Positions 24,946 through 34,276 are shown, counted from the stretch's first letter. The stretch is DNA of 64,000 bases from Mycolicibacterium frederiksbergense (GCF_029893345.1 NZ_JARXVE010000003.1:248001-312000), one strand, 5' to 3'. Translations and numbers: made by a program. Notes: generated by a model not told the origin, from the sequence alone.

Positions 24946-25974
24946 TTAGCGGCGCGGCGTCGTGGTGATGTGCACATGGTCGTAGTGACCGTAACCCGAT
25001 GCTTGCGGGCCGGCTGGCGTGTAGTAGGTGCCGCGCCAGATCACATCCTGCAACCCGAACCGGGCCGCATTACTCATCGCGAATGCGAGAATCTCGTCTC
25101 CGAGCGCGATGCCCTCGGGGCCGTTGGGATTGGGAATCATGATGTCGATCGCCAGACCCCTGGGATGCCACGGCTTCGAGTCCGGCCGGACCCCGTCGAT
25201 GTCCGAAATCTGGGGAAACCGTGCGCTGACGGCCCGAGCAGCCAGGATGGTGTTGGGCTGTAACCCGGCCTCGGACGCGACGCCGACAGGCAACGCCTCC
25301 GGGATATCTGCGGGGGCGGCAGCAGGAAGTGGGGCCGCGTTGTCGACGACCGCCTGCTGTTGCGGTGTCAACGCCGCGTACTGCGCCTCTGCGGCGGCGA
25401 TCTGACGCCGCAGTTCACTCCATTTGGCCTGCAGGTCTGCACGCACAGCGGCGGCCCCCTCGGCTGCGGCACGGGCTTCAGCGGCCGATGTCTCTGAAGC
25501 CTGGGCGGCAGCGGCCACGCGCTCACGCGTTGATTGAAAGGCCTTCATGTCGTCGGTCGCCTTGGCGGTGACCACCCGCTGCAACGACAGCTTGTCGATC
25601 AGTTGTTGCGGCGAGCCTGCGGTCAGCACCGCCGCCATCTGACCGTAGCTGCCACTCATGTAGGTCATCGCCGCCAACCGGTTGATTGCGGTCTGACACG
25701 GCTGAAGCTGGACGTTCGTGACCGCAAGGGCCTCCAGGTCGGCGCGGTGGCGGTCTTCGGCCGCTGTCTGGACAGCCAGCTTGGCGTCGACATCGCGTTG
25801 GGCATTTGTCACGGCGTCGCGACTCTGCACCGCCTGACTGGACAACTCATTGAGCCTGGACAGCGCGTCAGCCGCCGGGTCGGCGTTCACGTCGCCGATC
25901 GACATGGCCAGAACCAGAACCGCGGCCGCCGAACCGCACACCGTTCGCCGAAGTGAAAGGCGCACCCCGGTCAT
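24946..25974 (-). CDS. Secreted coiled-coil protein with ARB-07466-like C-terminal domain
   Basis: Protein of 342 residues from the ATG at 25974 (a start at 26001 is also possible). A signal peptide (SLRRTVCGSAAAVLVLAMSI) is followed by about 160 residues of coiled coil like that of RipA/RipB-type peptidoglycan hydrolases and a Pro/Ala linker. The last 110 residues (DIDGVRPDSKPWHPRGLAID, then SGYGHYDHVHITT) resemble the ARB-07466 domain, with His and Asp positions like those of LAS-type metallopeptidases. A wall-acting role in division or remodelling is likely. The NlpC/P60 catalytic domain of RipA is not present. Confidence 0.75.
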   Translation of the reverse strand: MTGVRLSLRRTVCGSAAAVLVLAMSIGDVNADPAADALSRLNELSSQAVQSRDAVTNAQRDVDAKLAVQTAAEDRHRADLEALAVTNVQLQPCQTAINRLAAMTYMSGSYGQMAAVLTAGSPQQLIDKLSLQRVVTAKATDDMKAFQSTRERVAAAAQASETSAAEARAAAEGAAAVRADLQAKWSELRRQIAAAEAQYAALTPQQQAVVDNAAPLPAAAPADIPEALPVGVASEAGLQPNTILAARAVSARFPQISDIDGVRPDSKPWHPRGLAIDIMIPNPNGPEGIALGDEILAFAMSNAARFGLQDVIWRGTYYTPAGPQASGYGHYDHVHITTTPRR

Positions 25975-26242
25975 GCGGATTCTCACGGTCCTTCGCTGCA
26001 AGGACCGCTCCTGGCCCAGCTTTCTGCGTCTTCGACAGGCTACGAACTAGCGTTGAAGATGTCCACTCGTCCGTCCCCGGGCTGGCGTGGCGCCGCCCGA
26101 CGGTTGCAGTCGAACCGACTCGCCGCCGGGAACTCCATTTGAGAACGACAAAGGCGAGCAGCAGCAGAGAAACTGCCGCAAAGGGCAGCAACAGGCCCGC
26201 CGTTAAGGCTGGCGGTGGCCATCCAGGGGTCGGATCGCCCAT
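25868..26242 (-). CDS. Possible small single-pass membrane protein, doubtful
   Basis: A 124-residue frame from the ATG at 26240-26242: WPPPALTAGLLLPFAAVSLL followed by LLAFVVLKWSSRRR is a clean membrane helix with a basic inner flank, so at least the first 45 residues look protein-like. The rest is rich in Arg/Ser/Gly and its last 36 codons overlap the start of the RipA-like gene in another frame, which argues for a shorter original or a decayed gene. No ribosome site is obvious. Confidence 0.25.
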   Translation of the reverse strand: MGDPTPGWPPPALTAGLLLPFAAVSLLLLAFVVLKWSSRRRVGSTATVGRRHASPGTDEWTSSTLVRSLSKTQKAGPGAVLAAKDRENPHDRGAPFTSANGVRFGGRGSGSGHVDRRRERRPGG

Positions 26243-26327
26243 AAGTGGGACCGTAAACCGCTAGCCAGCGTTGGTCGGTAACACTGTTGCAGGTAACGCT
26301 GATGAGCCGCCGTGGCGCGCTTCGTCG

Positions 26328-26351
26328 CCGCCGCCGCCACGGCGGCGGCGG
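26328..26351. terminator. GCC-repeat hairpin downstream of plsC
   Basis: CCGCCGCCGCC and GGCGGCGGCGG are separated by only AC, giving a very stable hairpin about 80 bases after the end of the emb-plsC operon. It lacks a T tract but could end that transcript. The surrounding stretch 26243-26431 contains nothing else recognisable. Confidence 0.5.
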
Positions 26352-26431
26352 TCGGCGATGATTTGCGTGATTACAACCGATTCAATACATGCGTTAGTTG
26401 GCAACCGGACTGACGTACCGTCGAACGGGCA

Positions 26432-27160
26432 TCAGCTCGTTGCGGCGCCGGGGATTGGGGCAACGGGGGGCGAATCGAGCAACACGCTCTGCTTGACATC
26501 GGCGGCGTAGAGGTCGACGTACTCCTGCCCGGACAATTGCATCAGCTCGTACATGACCTCGTCGATGAGTGCCCGTTCGATGAAGCGGTTGCCCGCGAGC
26601 CCGTCGAAGCGGCTGAAATCGATCGGCTTGCCGATCTTGACGCAGACACGCCCGAAGCGGAGGCCCTTGCCGGGAGGGTTGACCTTGTCGGTGCCGATCA
26701 TCGCGACCGGAATCACCGGCACGCCCGTTTCCAATGCGACGCGGGCCAATCCGGTCTTGCCTTTGTAGAGCCTGCCGTCCGGGGACCGGGTCCCCTCGGG
26801 GTACCAGCCCAGTAGTTTGCCTACGCCGAGGACACGGACCGCAGTGGTCAGGGCGGCGGCTGCCGAATTGGCGTCCGTGCGGTCTATGGGCACCTGGCCG
26901 ACGGCGGTATAGAACCACGCGAGGAAGCGCCCCTTGGGGCCGGCGCCGGTGAAGTATTCCGACTTAGCGAGGAATGTGATCCGCCGCTTAACCATCATCG
27001 GAAGGTAGAAACTGTCCATCACCGCTAAGTGGTTACTGGCCAAAATCATTGGGTCCGAGTCCGGAATATGCTCTAACCCTTCTATTTTGGGACTGGCGAT
27101 CAGCGCTAGCAGAGGACCGTGATGGCTTACGGACCAATACGGATCGGGCCCGGATTCCAC
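26432..27160 (-). CDS. 1-acyl-sn-glycerol-3-phosphate acyltransferase (PlsC family)
   Basis: Membrane-associated acyltransferase of 242 residues. Motif I is NHLAVMDS (HX4D), motif III YPEGTRSPDG, with KGKTGLARVALETGVPVIPV after it. It transfers an acyl chain to lysophosphatidate in phospholipid synthesis. The frame is open far upstream, so the start must be chosen: the GTG at 27160 gives an N-terminus of normal length and lies 34 bases inside the end of the arabinosyltransferase gene. That overlap means coupled expression. Pairing of PlsC with an Emb protein suggests a lipid-linked envelope step, but that is inference. Confidence 0.85.
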   Translation of the reverse strand: MESGPDPYWSVSHHGPLLALIASPKIEGLEHIPDSDPMILASNHLAVMDSFYLPMMVKRRITFLAKSEYFTGAGPKGRFLAWFYTAVGQVPIDRTDANSAAAALTTAVRVLGVGKLLGWYPEGTRSPDGRLYKGKTGLARVALETGVPVIPVAMIGTDKVNPPGKGLRFGRVCVKIGKPIDFSRFDGLAGNRFIERALIDEVMYELMQLSGQEYVDLYAADVKQSVLLDSPPVAPIPGAATS

Positions 27161-30100
27161 AGACCGGTGCGGGTGGCGGTACCGAGGTCGAGATGGGCTT
27201 CTGGGGCGTTGACGATGCGGTCGAAACGGCGCAGGGAACCCCAATCGCGTCCCCAGTCTCGCGACAGGTAGGTGGGCATGACATGGGCGCGCAGCAGGAG
27301 GTCGGAAATGCCCAGCGGCCCGCCGTTGTCGCCGGACTGCCAGGTGTCGGGCATTTCGATCTTGGCGGGATAGTCCGGGGAGATGCGGTAGGTGGGGATT
27401 TGTGTGACGCCGTTGGCGTGCAGCATGGGCTGCTGACACGGGAACACCAGGCCGACGGCCCAATCCAGCAGGATCGGCTGCGTGGAGCCGAGAAACTCCT
27501 GCACAGAACGCAGCTCCGGTGATCGCGGTGGGGTGATGGCCACCCAGTCACCAACGTTGAGTGACGGGTCTTCGGCCACGATCCGGACATAGCTTGCGTC
27601 GGCGGGTATAGCGGCGCGGGGGAAGCGAAGGTTGCGCCACGCCGGTTGCGGGCCGATGTCGTACGGGGTGAGCCGGCCACTGGGTACGGGTGTGCCGTCG
27701 GGGCCGGGTGTTCCGTATTCCAGGGCGACGGTTTGGGCGGCAGTGTGTCCGGACAGGACGCTGTTGCCGGTGATGGTGCCTGCTGCGGTGACCACCACGA
27801 GCGGGTGGGCGGCGTCAGCGGCCGGCAGGCGATACCACCCCGAGCTCAGTGTGCTGACTTGTTGGGGACCAGCGGTGAAGCTTCCGGCCACGGGGACGCG
27901 GGAGGGGTCCAGCCCGTAGGGCAACACAACGCTGGACCCGTTGATCCCGGGGAGGTCTGATGCCGTGGGGGCGTCCCAGTCGTAGTCCGTTCCGGACTTG
28001 GCCTGGCTCTGCCAGATCGCCTCAGCCAGTGTGTGTTCCGGCACGCCGTTCGGATCGAAACCGGCGGGATCGGTGCCGCCCAACGGGCCCAGCGGGCCGT
28101 AGCTTCCCGGTAGCGGGGTCAGGAATCCGGTGTTGGCGTCGGGTTCGACCAGGACATCGTCGGCCAACCCACACCCGCCGGCCAGCTCGCGCAGGTTGGC
28201 CCAGCCATTCGAGTAGCTGGGATATGCCTTGATCGCCCCGAACAGCATCGACCCGGCGCACACCACCACCATGAACCCCGCCGCGACCGGCACCGGCGCG
28301 GCGGTCAAGGTGCGGATCGCGCGCGGTAGTGCTCGGTTTGGTGGGGCGAGGTGCAGCCATCCTGCATACCCCGCGGCCAGCAGGCTCAGAGCCAGGAAGA
28401 TCGTGCTCGCCGGGACCGGCCCCCAGTGCGGGCTGCTGTCGTTGAATGGCACCCCGTAGCTGGAGACGTACCAAAAGCCGTTGGTGGAGGCGAAACACAA
28501 CCCCAGCACCAGCAGCACGATCGACAGAAACGCCATCTGGTTACGCGCCGAGCGCAGCACAGTCGGCCCGAAAAGCACGGTGGCCACTGCGGCCATCGCG
28601 GCGCCGACCGCGGCGAAAAGTCCGAAGTGGTGGATCCACTTGGTCGGGGCGAACGTGAGCAGGAACAGGGTGGCGAAGATGACCCCCATCAGCCGCCACA
28701 CCGGTCCGACCGCGATCCCGGGAATCCGTTTGCGGCGCAACAACAACAGCATCGCGGCGAACAGACATGCGATGGTGATCAGGATCCCGAAGCGGCGCGA
28801 TAGGGCGCCGTCGGTGGTCGGCAGGAACAGATAGAAGTAGCGCAGGTTCTCGGTGTACCAGGGCTGCGCGGGCCCGATCGCGGTACGCACCGCGGTGGCT
28901 TCCCGCACCGCGGCCAGCGTTTGGTCGGCGAAGATCACCGTCAACACGACGGCGCCGGCCGCGGCCAACGGCAGCAGTATCGGCCAGATGCCCACCGTTC
29001 TAGCTCGGGTGACGATGATGCGCACGATCGGGCGCCCGCCGGCCAGCAGGACGGCCACGGCGATGATCCCGGTGGGTTGGATGCCGAGGGTGAACGCGGC
29101 CACGATGATCGCCAGCCCGACTGGGGTAGCCCGGCGGGTGATGATGGCTCGTTCGACCAGCACGTAGGTGATCAGGGCACCGGTGGCGATCTGGCCTTCG
29201 GGGCGAAGGCCGTTGTTGAACGGCATCCACGCCGCGAGGAACACCAGGGCCGCCGCCCACACAGCTGCACGGTTTCTGACCACCGCGGGACCGAGGCGGG
29301 GCAGGACTTCGCGGGAGAGCAGCAGCCAGCAGACCAACGCGCAGATCAGGTCCGGCAAGCGCAGCCACAGGCTGGCGTGGCTGACGTGGGTCATGGCGGC
29401 GATCAAGTCGTAGTACCAGCCGAAGGGGTCTTCGGGGCTGCCGTACCAACGGAAGTAGTTGGCCATGTAGCCGGCGTGACTGGAAGTGTTGGCCATGCCG
29501 AATTGGTAACCGTCATCGGAAGATCCGGCCCCGGCGATGAACCAGAACACCGATATCACGATTGTGGTGGCATCCACGACGGTGAAGGTGCGCCACCGGG
29601 CCGGGATCAGCCGTTGCCGGCGGCGCCCGTCGAGGCGGTCCAGGCGCCACAACGCCAGCAGCCCGACGATGGTGCCTACGATGCCGGCCAGCATCGCCGC
29701 GGTTTTCAGTGGCGAGGGGGTGCTGGTGTAGCGGGTGTCGATGACCGCGGAAAACGACAGCCCGGCCGGGGCGGGTCCGGTGAGTTCGGTGAACACTCCC
29801 ACGATCTGGGGCCGCAGATTCGGGTCGGGGAACCCGCCCCGCAGCGCCTCGCCGGTGTCGGGATCGGTCAGGCCATCGACCGCGGCGAACGTGCCCGCCG
29901 TCGATGAGGACACCTCCAGCCGTTGGCATTGCGGGCTGGCCATTCGAGTGCGCGGGACACTGAGAATCACGACGTTGCGGGCGATCACGTCTACCCGCTG
30001 CGCGGTCGCCGTGACGAAGAGCCCGTTGAGCATGGCCTGCTTGCCGGCCTCCGGCGCCGTCCCCAGCACCAGTCCACCTGTGGTGGGCATATCGCGAATC

Positions 30101-30372
30101 ACGCTGCACGGCACCGATGCCGTCAATGAGACCGGGGTCAGGGTGACCAACGGAGCGGTCACGCTGCCCAGCCGCCCACCCTGAGGCCACTGCAGCGACG
30201 CCGTGGTCTGCACCACCGGCAACACCGGAATCAGCACACTGGCAACAAATCCCACCAGTCCCGCGACGATCGCGACCAGTCGGCCAGCGCGCAGCGGCCG
30301 GTCCGATGTCACCTCTGACTTCGCAACGCGGCCGCCGCTGATCGCGGCGTCGGCGTTGCGCACCAAGCTCAC
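27127..30372 (-). CDS. Stand-alone Emb-family arabinosyltransferase
   Basis: Polytopic membrane glycosyltransferase (GT53) of 1081 residues, the usual Emb length. GTG start at 30372 after GGTGGGGA. About 13 membrane helices precede a large external C-terminal domain with carbohydrate-binding folds. The catalytic Asp286-Asp287 lie in GSSDDGYQFGMA, and HAGYMANYFRW then GSPEDPFGWYY mark the ethambutol-contact region; the Met equivalent to EmbB Met306 is kept (Met293). These enzymes add arabinose from decaprenyl-phosphoarabinose to arabinogalactan or lipoarabinomannan. It is not in an embCAB cluster: neighbours are a divergent TetR regulator and a PlsC gene, so it appears to be an extra, separately regulated paralogue. 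Confidence 0.9.
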   Translation of the reverse strand: MSLVRNADAAISGGRVAKSEVTSDRPLRAGRLVAIVAGLVGFVASVLIPVLPVVQTTASLQWPQGGRLGSVTAPLVTLTPVSLTASVPCSVIRDMPTTGGLVLGTAPEAGKQAMLNGLFVTATAQRVDVIARNVVILSVPRTRMASPQCQRLEVSSSTAGTFAAVDGLTDPDTGEALRGGFPDPNLRPQIVGVFTELTGPAPAGLSFSAVIDTRYTSTPSPLKTAAMLAGIVGTIVGLLALWRLDRLDGRRRQRLIPARWRTFTVVDATTIVISVFWFIAGAGSSDDGYQFGMANTSSHAGYMANYFRWYGSPEDPFGWYYDLIAAMTHVSHASLWLRLPDLICALVCWLLLSREVLPRLGPAVVRNRAAVWAAALVFLAAWMPFNNGLRPEGQIATGALITYVLVERAIITRRATPVGLAIIVAAFTLGIQPTGIIAVAVLLAGGRPIVRIIVTRARTVGIWPILLPLAAAGAVVLTVIFADQTLAAVREATAVRTAIGPAQPWYTENLRYFYLFLPTTDGALSRRFGILITIACLFAAMLLLLRRKRIPGIAVGPVWRLMGVIFATLFLLTFAPTKWIHHFGLFAAVGAAMAAVATVLFGPTVLRSARNQMAFLSIVLLVLGLCFASTNGFWYVSSYGVPFNDSSPHWGPVPASTIFLALSLLAAGYAGWLHLAPPNRALPRAIRTLTAAPVPVAAGFMVVVCAGSMLFGAIKAYPSYSNGWANLRELAGGCGLADDVLVEPDANTGFLTPLPGSYGPLGPLGGTDPAGFDPNGVPEHTLAEAIWQSQAKSGTDYDWDAPTASDLPGINGSSVVLPYGLDPSRVPVAGSFTAGPQQVSTLSSGWYRLPAADAAHPLVVVTAAGTITGNSVLSGHTAAQTVALEYGTPGPDGTPVPSGRLTPYDIGPQPAWRNLRFPRAAIPADASYVRIVAEDPSLNVGDWVAITPPRSPELRSVQEFLGSTQPILLDWAVGLVFPCQQPMLHANGVTQIPTYRISPDYPAKIEMPDTWQSGDNGGPLGISDLLLRAHVMPTYLSRDWGRDWGSLRRFDRIVNAPEAHLDLGTATRTGLWNPGPIRIGP

Positions 30373-30439
30373 TGGGTCCCCACCCGTGCGTTGTCCCCCA
30401 CCACATCATGAGTATCCGAAGCAACTGCTACAGTCAAGT

Positions 30440-31036
30440 GTGCCGCGGCCGGTCGACCACGCGAAACGCGAAGAGCTACTGGCCACTGCGGGCGCGATTT
30501 TGGCGCGCACCGGGGTGGTCGACACCTCGCTGCGCGAACTGGCTTCCCAGATGGGAACCAGCGCCCGCATGCTGGTCTACTATTTCGGCACCAAAGAGCA
30601 CCTCATCCTGGAAGTCCTGAACCGGCAGCAGCGCGCCGCGATACCGGAGACTGAGGAGCTAGATCTGCCGGAGTCGATTGCAGCGCACCGAAAATGGTGT
30701 TTCGAGGACTGGTATGCCTGTACCCGCGGAGAACGCCGAGACAGTTTGCGAGTTGTGCTGCAAGTCTTTGGCGCTGCGTGCGGACTCGACAGCCCGTACC
30801 GCGACTACACCTGGGACACCCTGTCCCTGCTGACCCGCAATTCCAAGGCGCGCCTACAAGCGCTGGGCATGCCGGCCCAGGTCGCCGAAACCCGTTCTCG
30901 CATAGCGCTAGCCGCCTTCCAGGGCTTCATCATCGAATACTTCACCGCACCCGACCCTGCCTTCGTCGACGACACCTTCACCCGATTCGTCGACGAGTTC
31001 CTTCTCGCGCCGTTCCCACCCGCCGACACGACATAG
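30440..31036 (+). CDS. TetR-family transcriptional regulator
   Basis: Regulator of 198 residues from a GTG at 30440. The TetR helix-turn-helix is at about 10-55 (LLATAGAILARTGV, LRELASQMGTSARMLVYYFG, TKEHLILEVL). The rest is a helical ligand domain. A TACAGT -10 at 30429-30434 lies only five bases before the GTG, so the transcript is probably leaderless. It is divergent from the emb-plsC operon with a 67-base gap, so it probably represses itself and that operon. Confidence 0.85.
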   Translation: MPRPVDHAKREELLATAGAILARTGVVDTSLRELASQMGTSARMLVYYFGTKEHLILEVLNRQQRAAIPETEELDLPESIAAHRKWCFEDWYACTRGERRDSLRVVLQVFGAACGLDSPYRDYTWDTLSLLTRNSKARLQALGMPAQVAETRSRIALAAFQGFIIEYFTAPDPAFVDDTFTRFVDEFLLAPFPPADTT

Positions 31037-31576
31037 CCTCGGCCGAACTACCGCGCCAGCGAACGGCAAAGCGCTTTGACGCGACACCGATGTACCACGG
31101 GAGCAACTCGTCTCAGCATGTCGAATCTTCCTGGGTGCTAGCCAGTGGGCCGCGGTTGAGGGCGATCCCCAGCTACTGGATTGCTTTGCGACTGGCTTCG
31201 TCGAAGCCATGCTCAACACTGCGGCGGCATCTCAAACTTCTTGTTGTCTCCACTTTGTCGGAGGCGCGCCATGCCGTCTCAGAGCATTCTGCTTAGATAC
31301 CGGGCCACCTATGCAATCCAGGACCTGGCGAAATGAGGCGGTCTTCAACTGCGTTCCTGGCCCCTGGCAGGCTTATCTGGGGTCTGAATTGGCTGTGTAT
31401 TGCTTTCCCTGTTAGGCGGCGGCTGTTTCCAGCCTGATCGGGAACAGCTGTGGTCCTTGGTGTTTCCAATTACGTGTGCACCAGCGGATCGGCCATACTG
31501 ACCCGATGGGGGCTTGGCATACGACGTTGCGCAGACACTTTCGACCGAACTGCGGGCCAGAGGGTGACATCGGTTG
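31037..31576. other. 540-base gap without a convincing gene
   Basis: The gap between the TetR gene and mraY has only short frames. A 12-base perfect palindrome CAAAGCGCTTTG lies at 31067-31078, just after the TetR stop. One frame around 31110-31260 (VEGDPQLLDCFATGFVEAML) looks protein-like and may be a decayed gene. A GGGTGAC-containing leader precedes mraY. No RNA gene was recognised. Confidence 0.4.
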
Positions 31577-32656
31577 ATGAGCCAGATACTTGTCGCCGCG
31601 GGCATTGCCCTGGCGGTCGCGGTGCTGCTCACCCCCGTGCTGATCCGCGTGTTCACCCGACTGGGATTCGGCCAGGAGATCCGCGACGACGCCCCAGAGA
31701 GCCACCAACGCAAGCGTGGCACGCCGACGATGGGCGGTCTGGCGATGCTCACCGCGATTTGGGCAAGCTACCTGGGCACGAACCTCGTCGAGGTGGCACT
31801 CGGCGGTGAGGGCCCGTCGGCGTCTGGGTTGCTTGTCCTCGGGCTGGCCACCGCGCTGGGCGCGGTCGGCTTCACTGACGACTACGTCAAGTTGCGGCGG
31901 TCACGTAACCTCGGCCTGAACAAGAGGGCCAAATCCGCAGGCCAACTGGTTGCAGCCGTCCTTTTCGGCGTGCTCGTGCTGCAGTTCCGCAACTCTGACG
32001 GTCTCACCCCTGGCAGCGCCGAACTGTCCTATGTCCGCGAAATCGCCGCGGTCACACTGCCGCCTGTCGTGTTCGTGCTGTTCTGCATCATCGTCGTCTC
32101 TGCTTGGTCGAACGCCGTCAACCTCACCGACGGCCTCGATGGGCTCGCCGCAGGTGCTATGGCGATGGTGAGTGCCGCATACGTGCTCATCACCTTGTGG
32201 CAGTTCCGAAACGCATGTGCGGTCACACCGGGGCCCGGTTGCTACCAGGTTCGAGACCCTCGCGACCTGGCTCTCATCGCCGCGGCGACTGCCGGCGCCT
32301 GCATCGGATTCCTGTGGTGGAACGCCGCACCGGCCAAGATCATCATGGGTGACACGGGTTCGCTAGCGCTGGGCGGCATCATCGCGGGGCTGTCCGTGAC
32401 CAGTCACACCGAGATCCTGGCCGTCATCCTGGGCGCACTGTTCGTGGCCGAGGTGACCTCGGTCGTCATCCAGGTCGCGGCGTTCCGCACCACCGGCCGT
32501 CGGGTCTTTCGCCTGACCCCTCTGCACCACCACTTCGAACTGGTGGGCTGGCCAGAGACCGCACTGACCATTCGGTTTTGGCTGATCGCAGCCATCGCCT
32601 GCGGCCTCGGAGTCGCGCTCTTCTACGGCGAATGGTTGGTGGCTGTCGGGGCCTGA
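31577..32656 (+). CDS. mraY: Phospho-N-acetylmuramoyl-pentapeptide transferase (MraY/MurX type), outside a dcw cluster
   Basis: Ten-helix membrane enzyme of 359 residues that makes lipid I from UDP-MurNAc-pentapeptide and decaprenyl phosphate. All catalytic motifs are present: [44 protein letters not shown] and [12 protein letters not shown]. Much of it resembles mycobacterial MurX, so it is not a distant import. Its surroundings are wrong, however: a TetR gene before and a mycothiol-type enzyme after, with no mur or fts gene in the window. It is either a second copy or a displaced one. A second copy could give tolerance to MraY-directed nucleoside antibiotics or serve growth in special conditions. 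Confidence 0.9.
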   Translation: MSQILVAAGIALAVAVLLTPVLIRVFTRLGFGQEIRDDAPESHQRKRGTPTMGGLAMLTAIWASYLGTNLVEVALGGEGPSASGLLVLGLATALGAVGFTDDYVKLRRSRNLGLNKRAKSAGQLVAAVLFGVLVLQFRNSDGLTPGSAELSYVREIAAVTLPPVVFVLFCIIVVSAWSNAVNLTDGLDGLAAGAMAMVSAAYVLITLWQFRNACAVTPGPGCYQVRDPRDLALIAAATAGACIGFLWWNAAPAKIIMGDTGSLALGGIIAGLSVTSHTEILAVILGALFVAEVTSVVIQVAAFRTTGRRVFRLTPLHHHFELVGWPETALTIRFWLIAAIACGLGVALFYGEWLVAVGA

Positions 32657-32747
32657 GCACTGGGCGGACTCACGGAGGTCAGCGCTACTCCACCCCTCTT
32701 TCGACAGGCAAGGCACCGACAGCGTCGCGCGCACCAGCGATCAATAC

Positions 32748-32765
32748 ATCTTAGGGTTATCTTAG
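32748..32765. promoter_or_regulatory. ATCTTAG repeats in an AT-rich promoter-like stretch
   Basis: Two ATCTTAG copies start 11 bases apart (32748 and 32759), one helical turn, in the only AT-rich part of the gap between mraY and the next gene at 32850. One-turn spacing on the same face suits a regulator working near the promoter. Confidence 0.4.
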
Positions 32766-32849
32766 AGTACGCTTATTTTTCTTATTCTCGCGATACGGTC
32801 GCTCGGTCAGGGACCTAACCCATGATCTCTCCGACGAAAGGTCACCCAA

Positions 32850-33617
32850 GTGCCCAACGAACAGGAACCCCGTCAGTTCGATACTGGGCGGAGCGCCCGA
32901 GCACCCCAACTGTCGCCCATGTCCGACGCTGTGGAGGCATACGGCCTCGTGTACCGACGTATCGACGCACTGCTACGCGGCCGCGCTGAGGTCGCCGAAC
33001 TGATGGTGCCGGCCTGCCCCGCCTGGACCGTCCACCAGACGGTTGCCCACCTGGCCGGTGTCGCACAGGACGTGGTTTCACTCAACATGGAAGGCCTGGC
33101 CTCTGAGTCGTGGACCCGGGCACAGGTCGATCGCCTCGGCCAGAACAGCATCGACGAGTTGCTCGACATGTGGGGAGAGTCGATCGCCCTGCTTGCTGCA
33201 CAGCTCACCCAGGCCGCCTCGGAACTCGCGGCCGGCCAGCTGATTTTCGACGTGCTCACCCACGAACACGACATCCGCGGTGCGCTAGGCGAAATCGGCT
33301 CCCGAGCCGGTGATCTCAGCTACGAGGTCGCGCTGGGGTTCTTGGCGACGATGTTCGACCTGACCTTCCGGCACACCGGACGAGCGGCGATGCGGCTCAC
33401 CACCCCGTCGATCGGAACCGTGCAACTCGGCGATCCCGATGCCGCGACGGATCAGCTGGCTATCGATCTCCCCGATTTCGACGCTCTGCGAGCCTTCGGT
33501 GGTCGGCGCAGCATGCGGCAACTGTCAGCGCTGCCCTGGCACGGAGATCCACCAAATCCGCCGCCAGCCGCCAGAAACCACGCCATACGACCGCCCAAAG
33601 ACGACCTCATCGAGTGA
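32850..33617 (+). CDS. Maleylpyruvate isomerase-family, mycothiol-dependent type protein
   Basis: Soluble protein of 255 residues; GTG start at 32850. The N-terminal DinB-like four-helix bundle (MDMPI_N) carries the three metal His: two in WTVHQTVAHLAG and one or more in LTHEHDIRGAL. A smaller C-terminal domain follows. Family members use mycothiol, the actinobacterial thiol, for isomerisation or conjugation. No aromatic pathway genes lie beside it, so a detoxification role is as likely as maleylpyruvate isomerisation. The last 30 residues are Pro-rich and probably disordered. Confidence 0.8.
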   Translation: MPNEQEPRQFDTGRSARAPQLSPMSDAVEAYGLVYRRIDALLRGRAEVAELMVPACPAWTVHQTVAHLAGVAQDVVSLNMEGLASESWTRAQVDRLGQNSIDELLDMWGESIALLAAQLTQAASELAAGQLIFDVLTHEHDIRGALGEIGSRAGDLSYEVALGFLATMFDLTFRHTGRAAMRLTTPSIGTVQLGDPDAATDQLAIDLPDFDALRAFGGRRSMRQLSALPWHGDPPNPPPAARNHAIRPPKDDLIE

Positions 33618-33871
33618 CCGGAACGTAAGCGATGGCACGGCTCTACCGCAGGGCAATTGGAGACCTTGACGCAGCACAACTGGCCACGGTTGACCGGCTC
33701 TACAGCTCGAGTTCGCGTGCCTTCTGCTGATCGGCCGCGTGAGACCCTACGACGTCTGTGGCGCGGCACCATCATCGAAACCGGGACCACCAGCTACCGA
33801 CTCGCGCACAGCGCTGGCCAGGTTTAGAACCCGACCAGCGCTGCCATGAAGAGTGCCGGTGGATGAGACGG

Positions 33872-34276
33872 TCAATCAAGCACGGCTGCTGTTGCTTCGA
33901 CTTCCACGAGCTGATGGTCATATCCGAGTGCTGCGACACCGATCAGTGTGCTCGGCACGTCGTGCTCGCCGAACGCGTCGCGCACGACTTCCCATGCGGT
34001 CACTAGGTCGGCTTGATCAGACGAGACGACCAACACCCGAGTGGCGATCACATCGTCAAGCGTTGCGTCGGCTTCAGCGAGTGCCACTTTCATATTCTCG
34101 ATGCACTTAGCAGCCTGTGTGGCGAAGTCACCTTTGCCACAGGTTGATCCGTCACTGTTGAGCGGGCAAGATCCCGCCAGGAAGACTAGGCGAGCTTCCG
34201 CGGGTGCAGTCGCGGCATAGGCGTACTGCACATCCGACAGCGAATTGGAACGAATCAGGGTCACCGTCTTGGGCAT
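33872..34276 (-). CDS. Rid-family (YjgF/YER057c/UK114) protein lacking the RidA arginine
   Basis: Protein of 134 residues; ATG at 34276 (MPKTVTLIRS) with GAGGAA upstream is preferred over a start at 34306. Rid proteins form trimers, and RidA hydrolyses reactive enamines using an Arg in the segment VARLPKG. Here the matching place reads GVAALGYDHQLVEVEA, with Ala for Arg, so the deaminase function is doubtful; other Rid subfamilies lack it as well. ATRVLVVSSDQADL and GEHDVPS are otherwise typical. It is convergent with the preceding gene across a 254-base gap. Confidence 0.85.
   Translation of the reverse strand: MPKTVTLIRSNSLSDVQYAYAATAPAEARLVFLAGSCPLNSDGSTCGKGDFATQAAKCIENMKVALAEADATLDDVIATRVLVVSSDQADLVTAWEVVRDAFGEHDVPSTLIGVAALGYDHQLVEVEATAAVLD

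Noticed and set aside
26320..26360. GCC/GGC stretch as a microsatellite or CRISPR-like repeat
   Set aside because: It is a single self-complementary block with no spacers or further copies; a terminator-like hairpin explains it better.
31300..31560. Possible tRNA or structured RNA before mraY
   Set aside because: No cloverleaf with T-loop GTTC pattern and paired acceptor stem could be drawn.
33632..33827. Possible IstB-like fragment (IIETGTTSYRLAH) between the isomerase-family and Rid genes
   Set aside because: About 20 residues of vague resemblance without a P-loop or any partner transposase; not enough to call an IS element.
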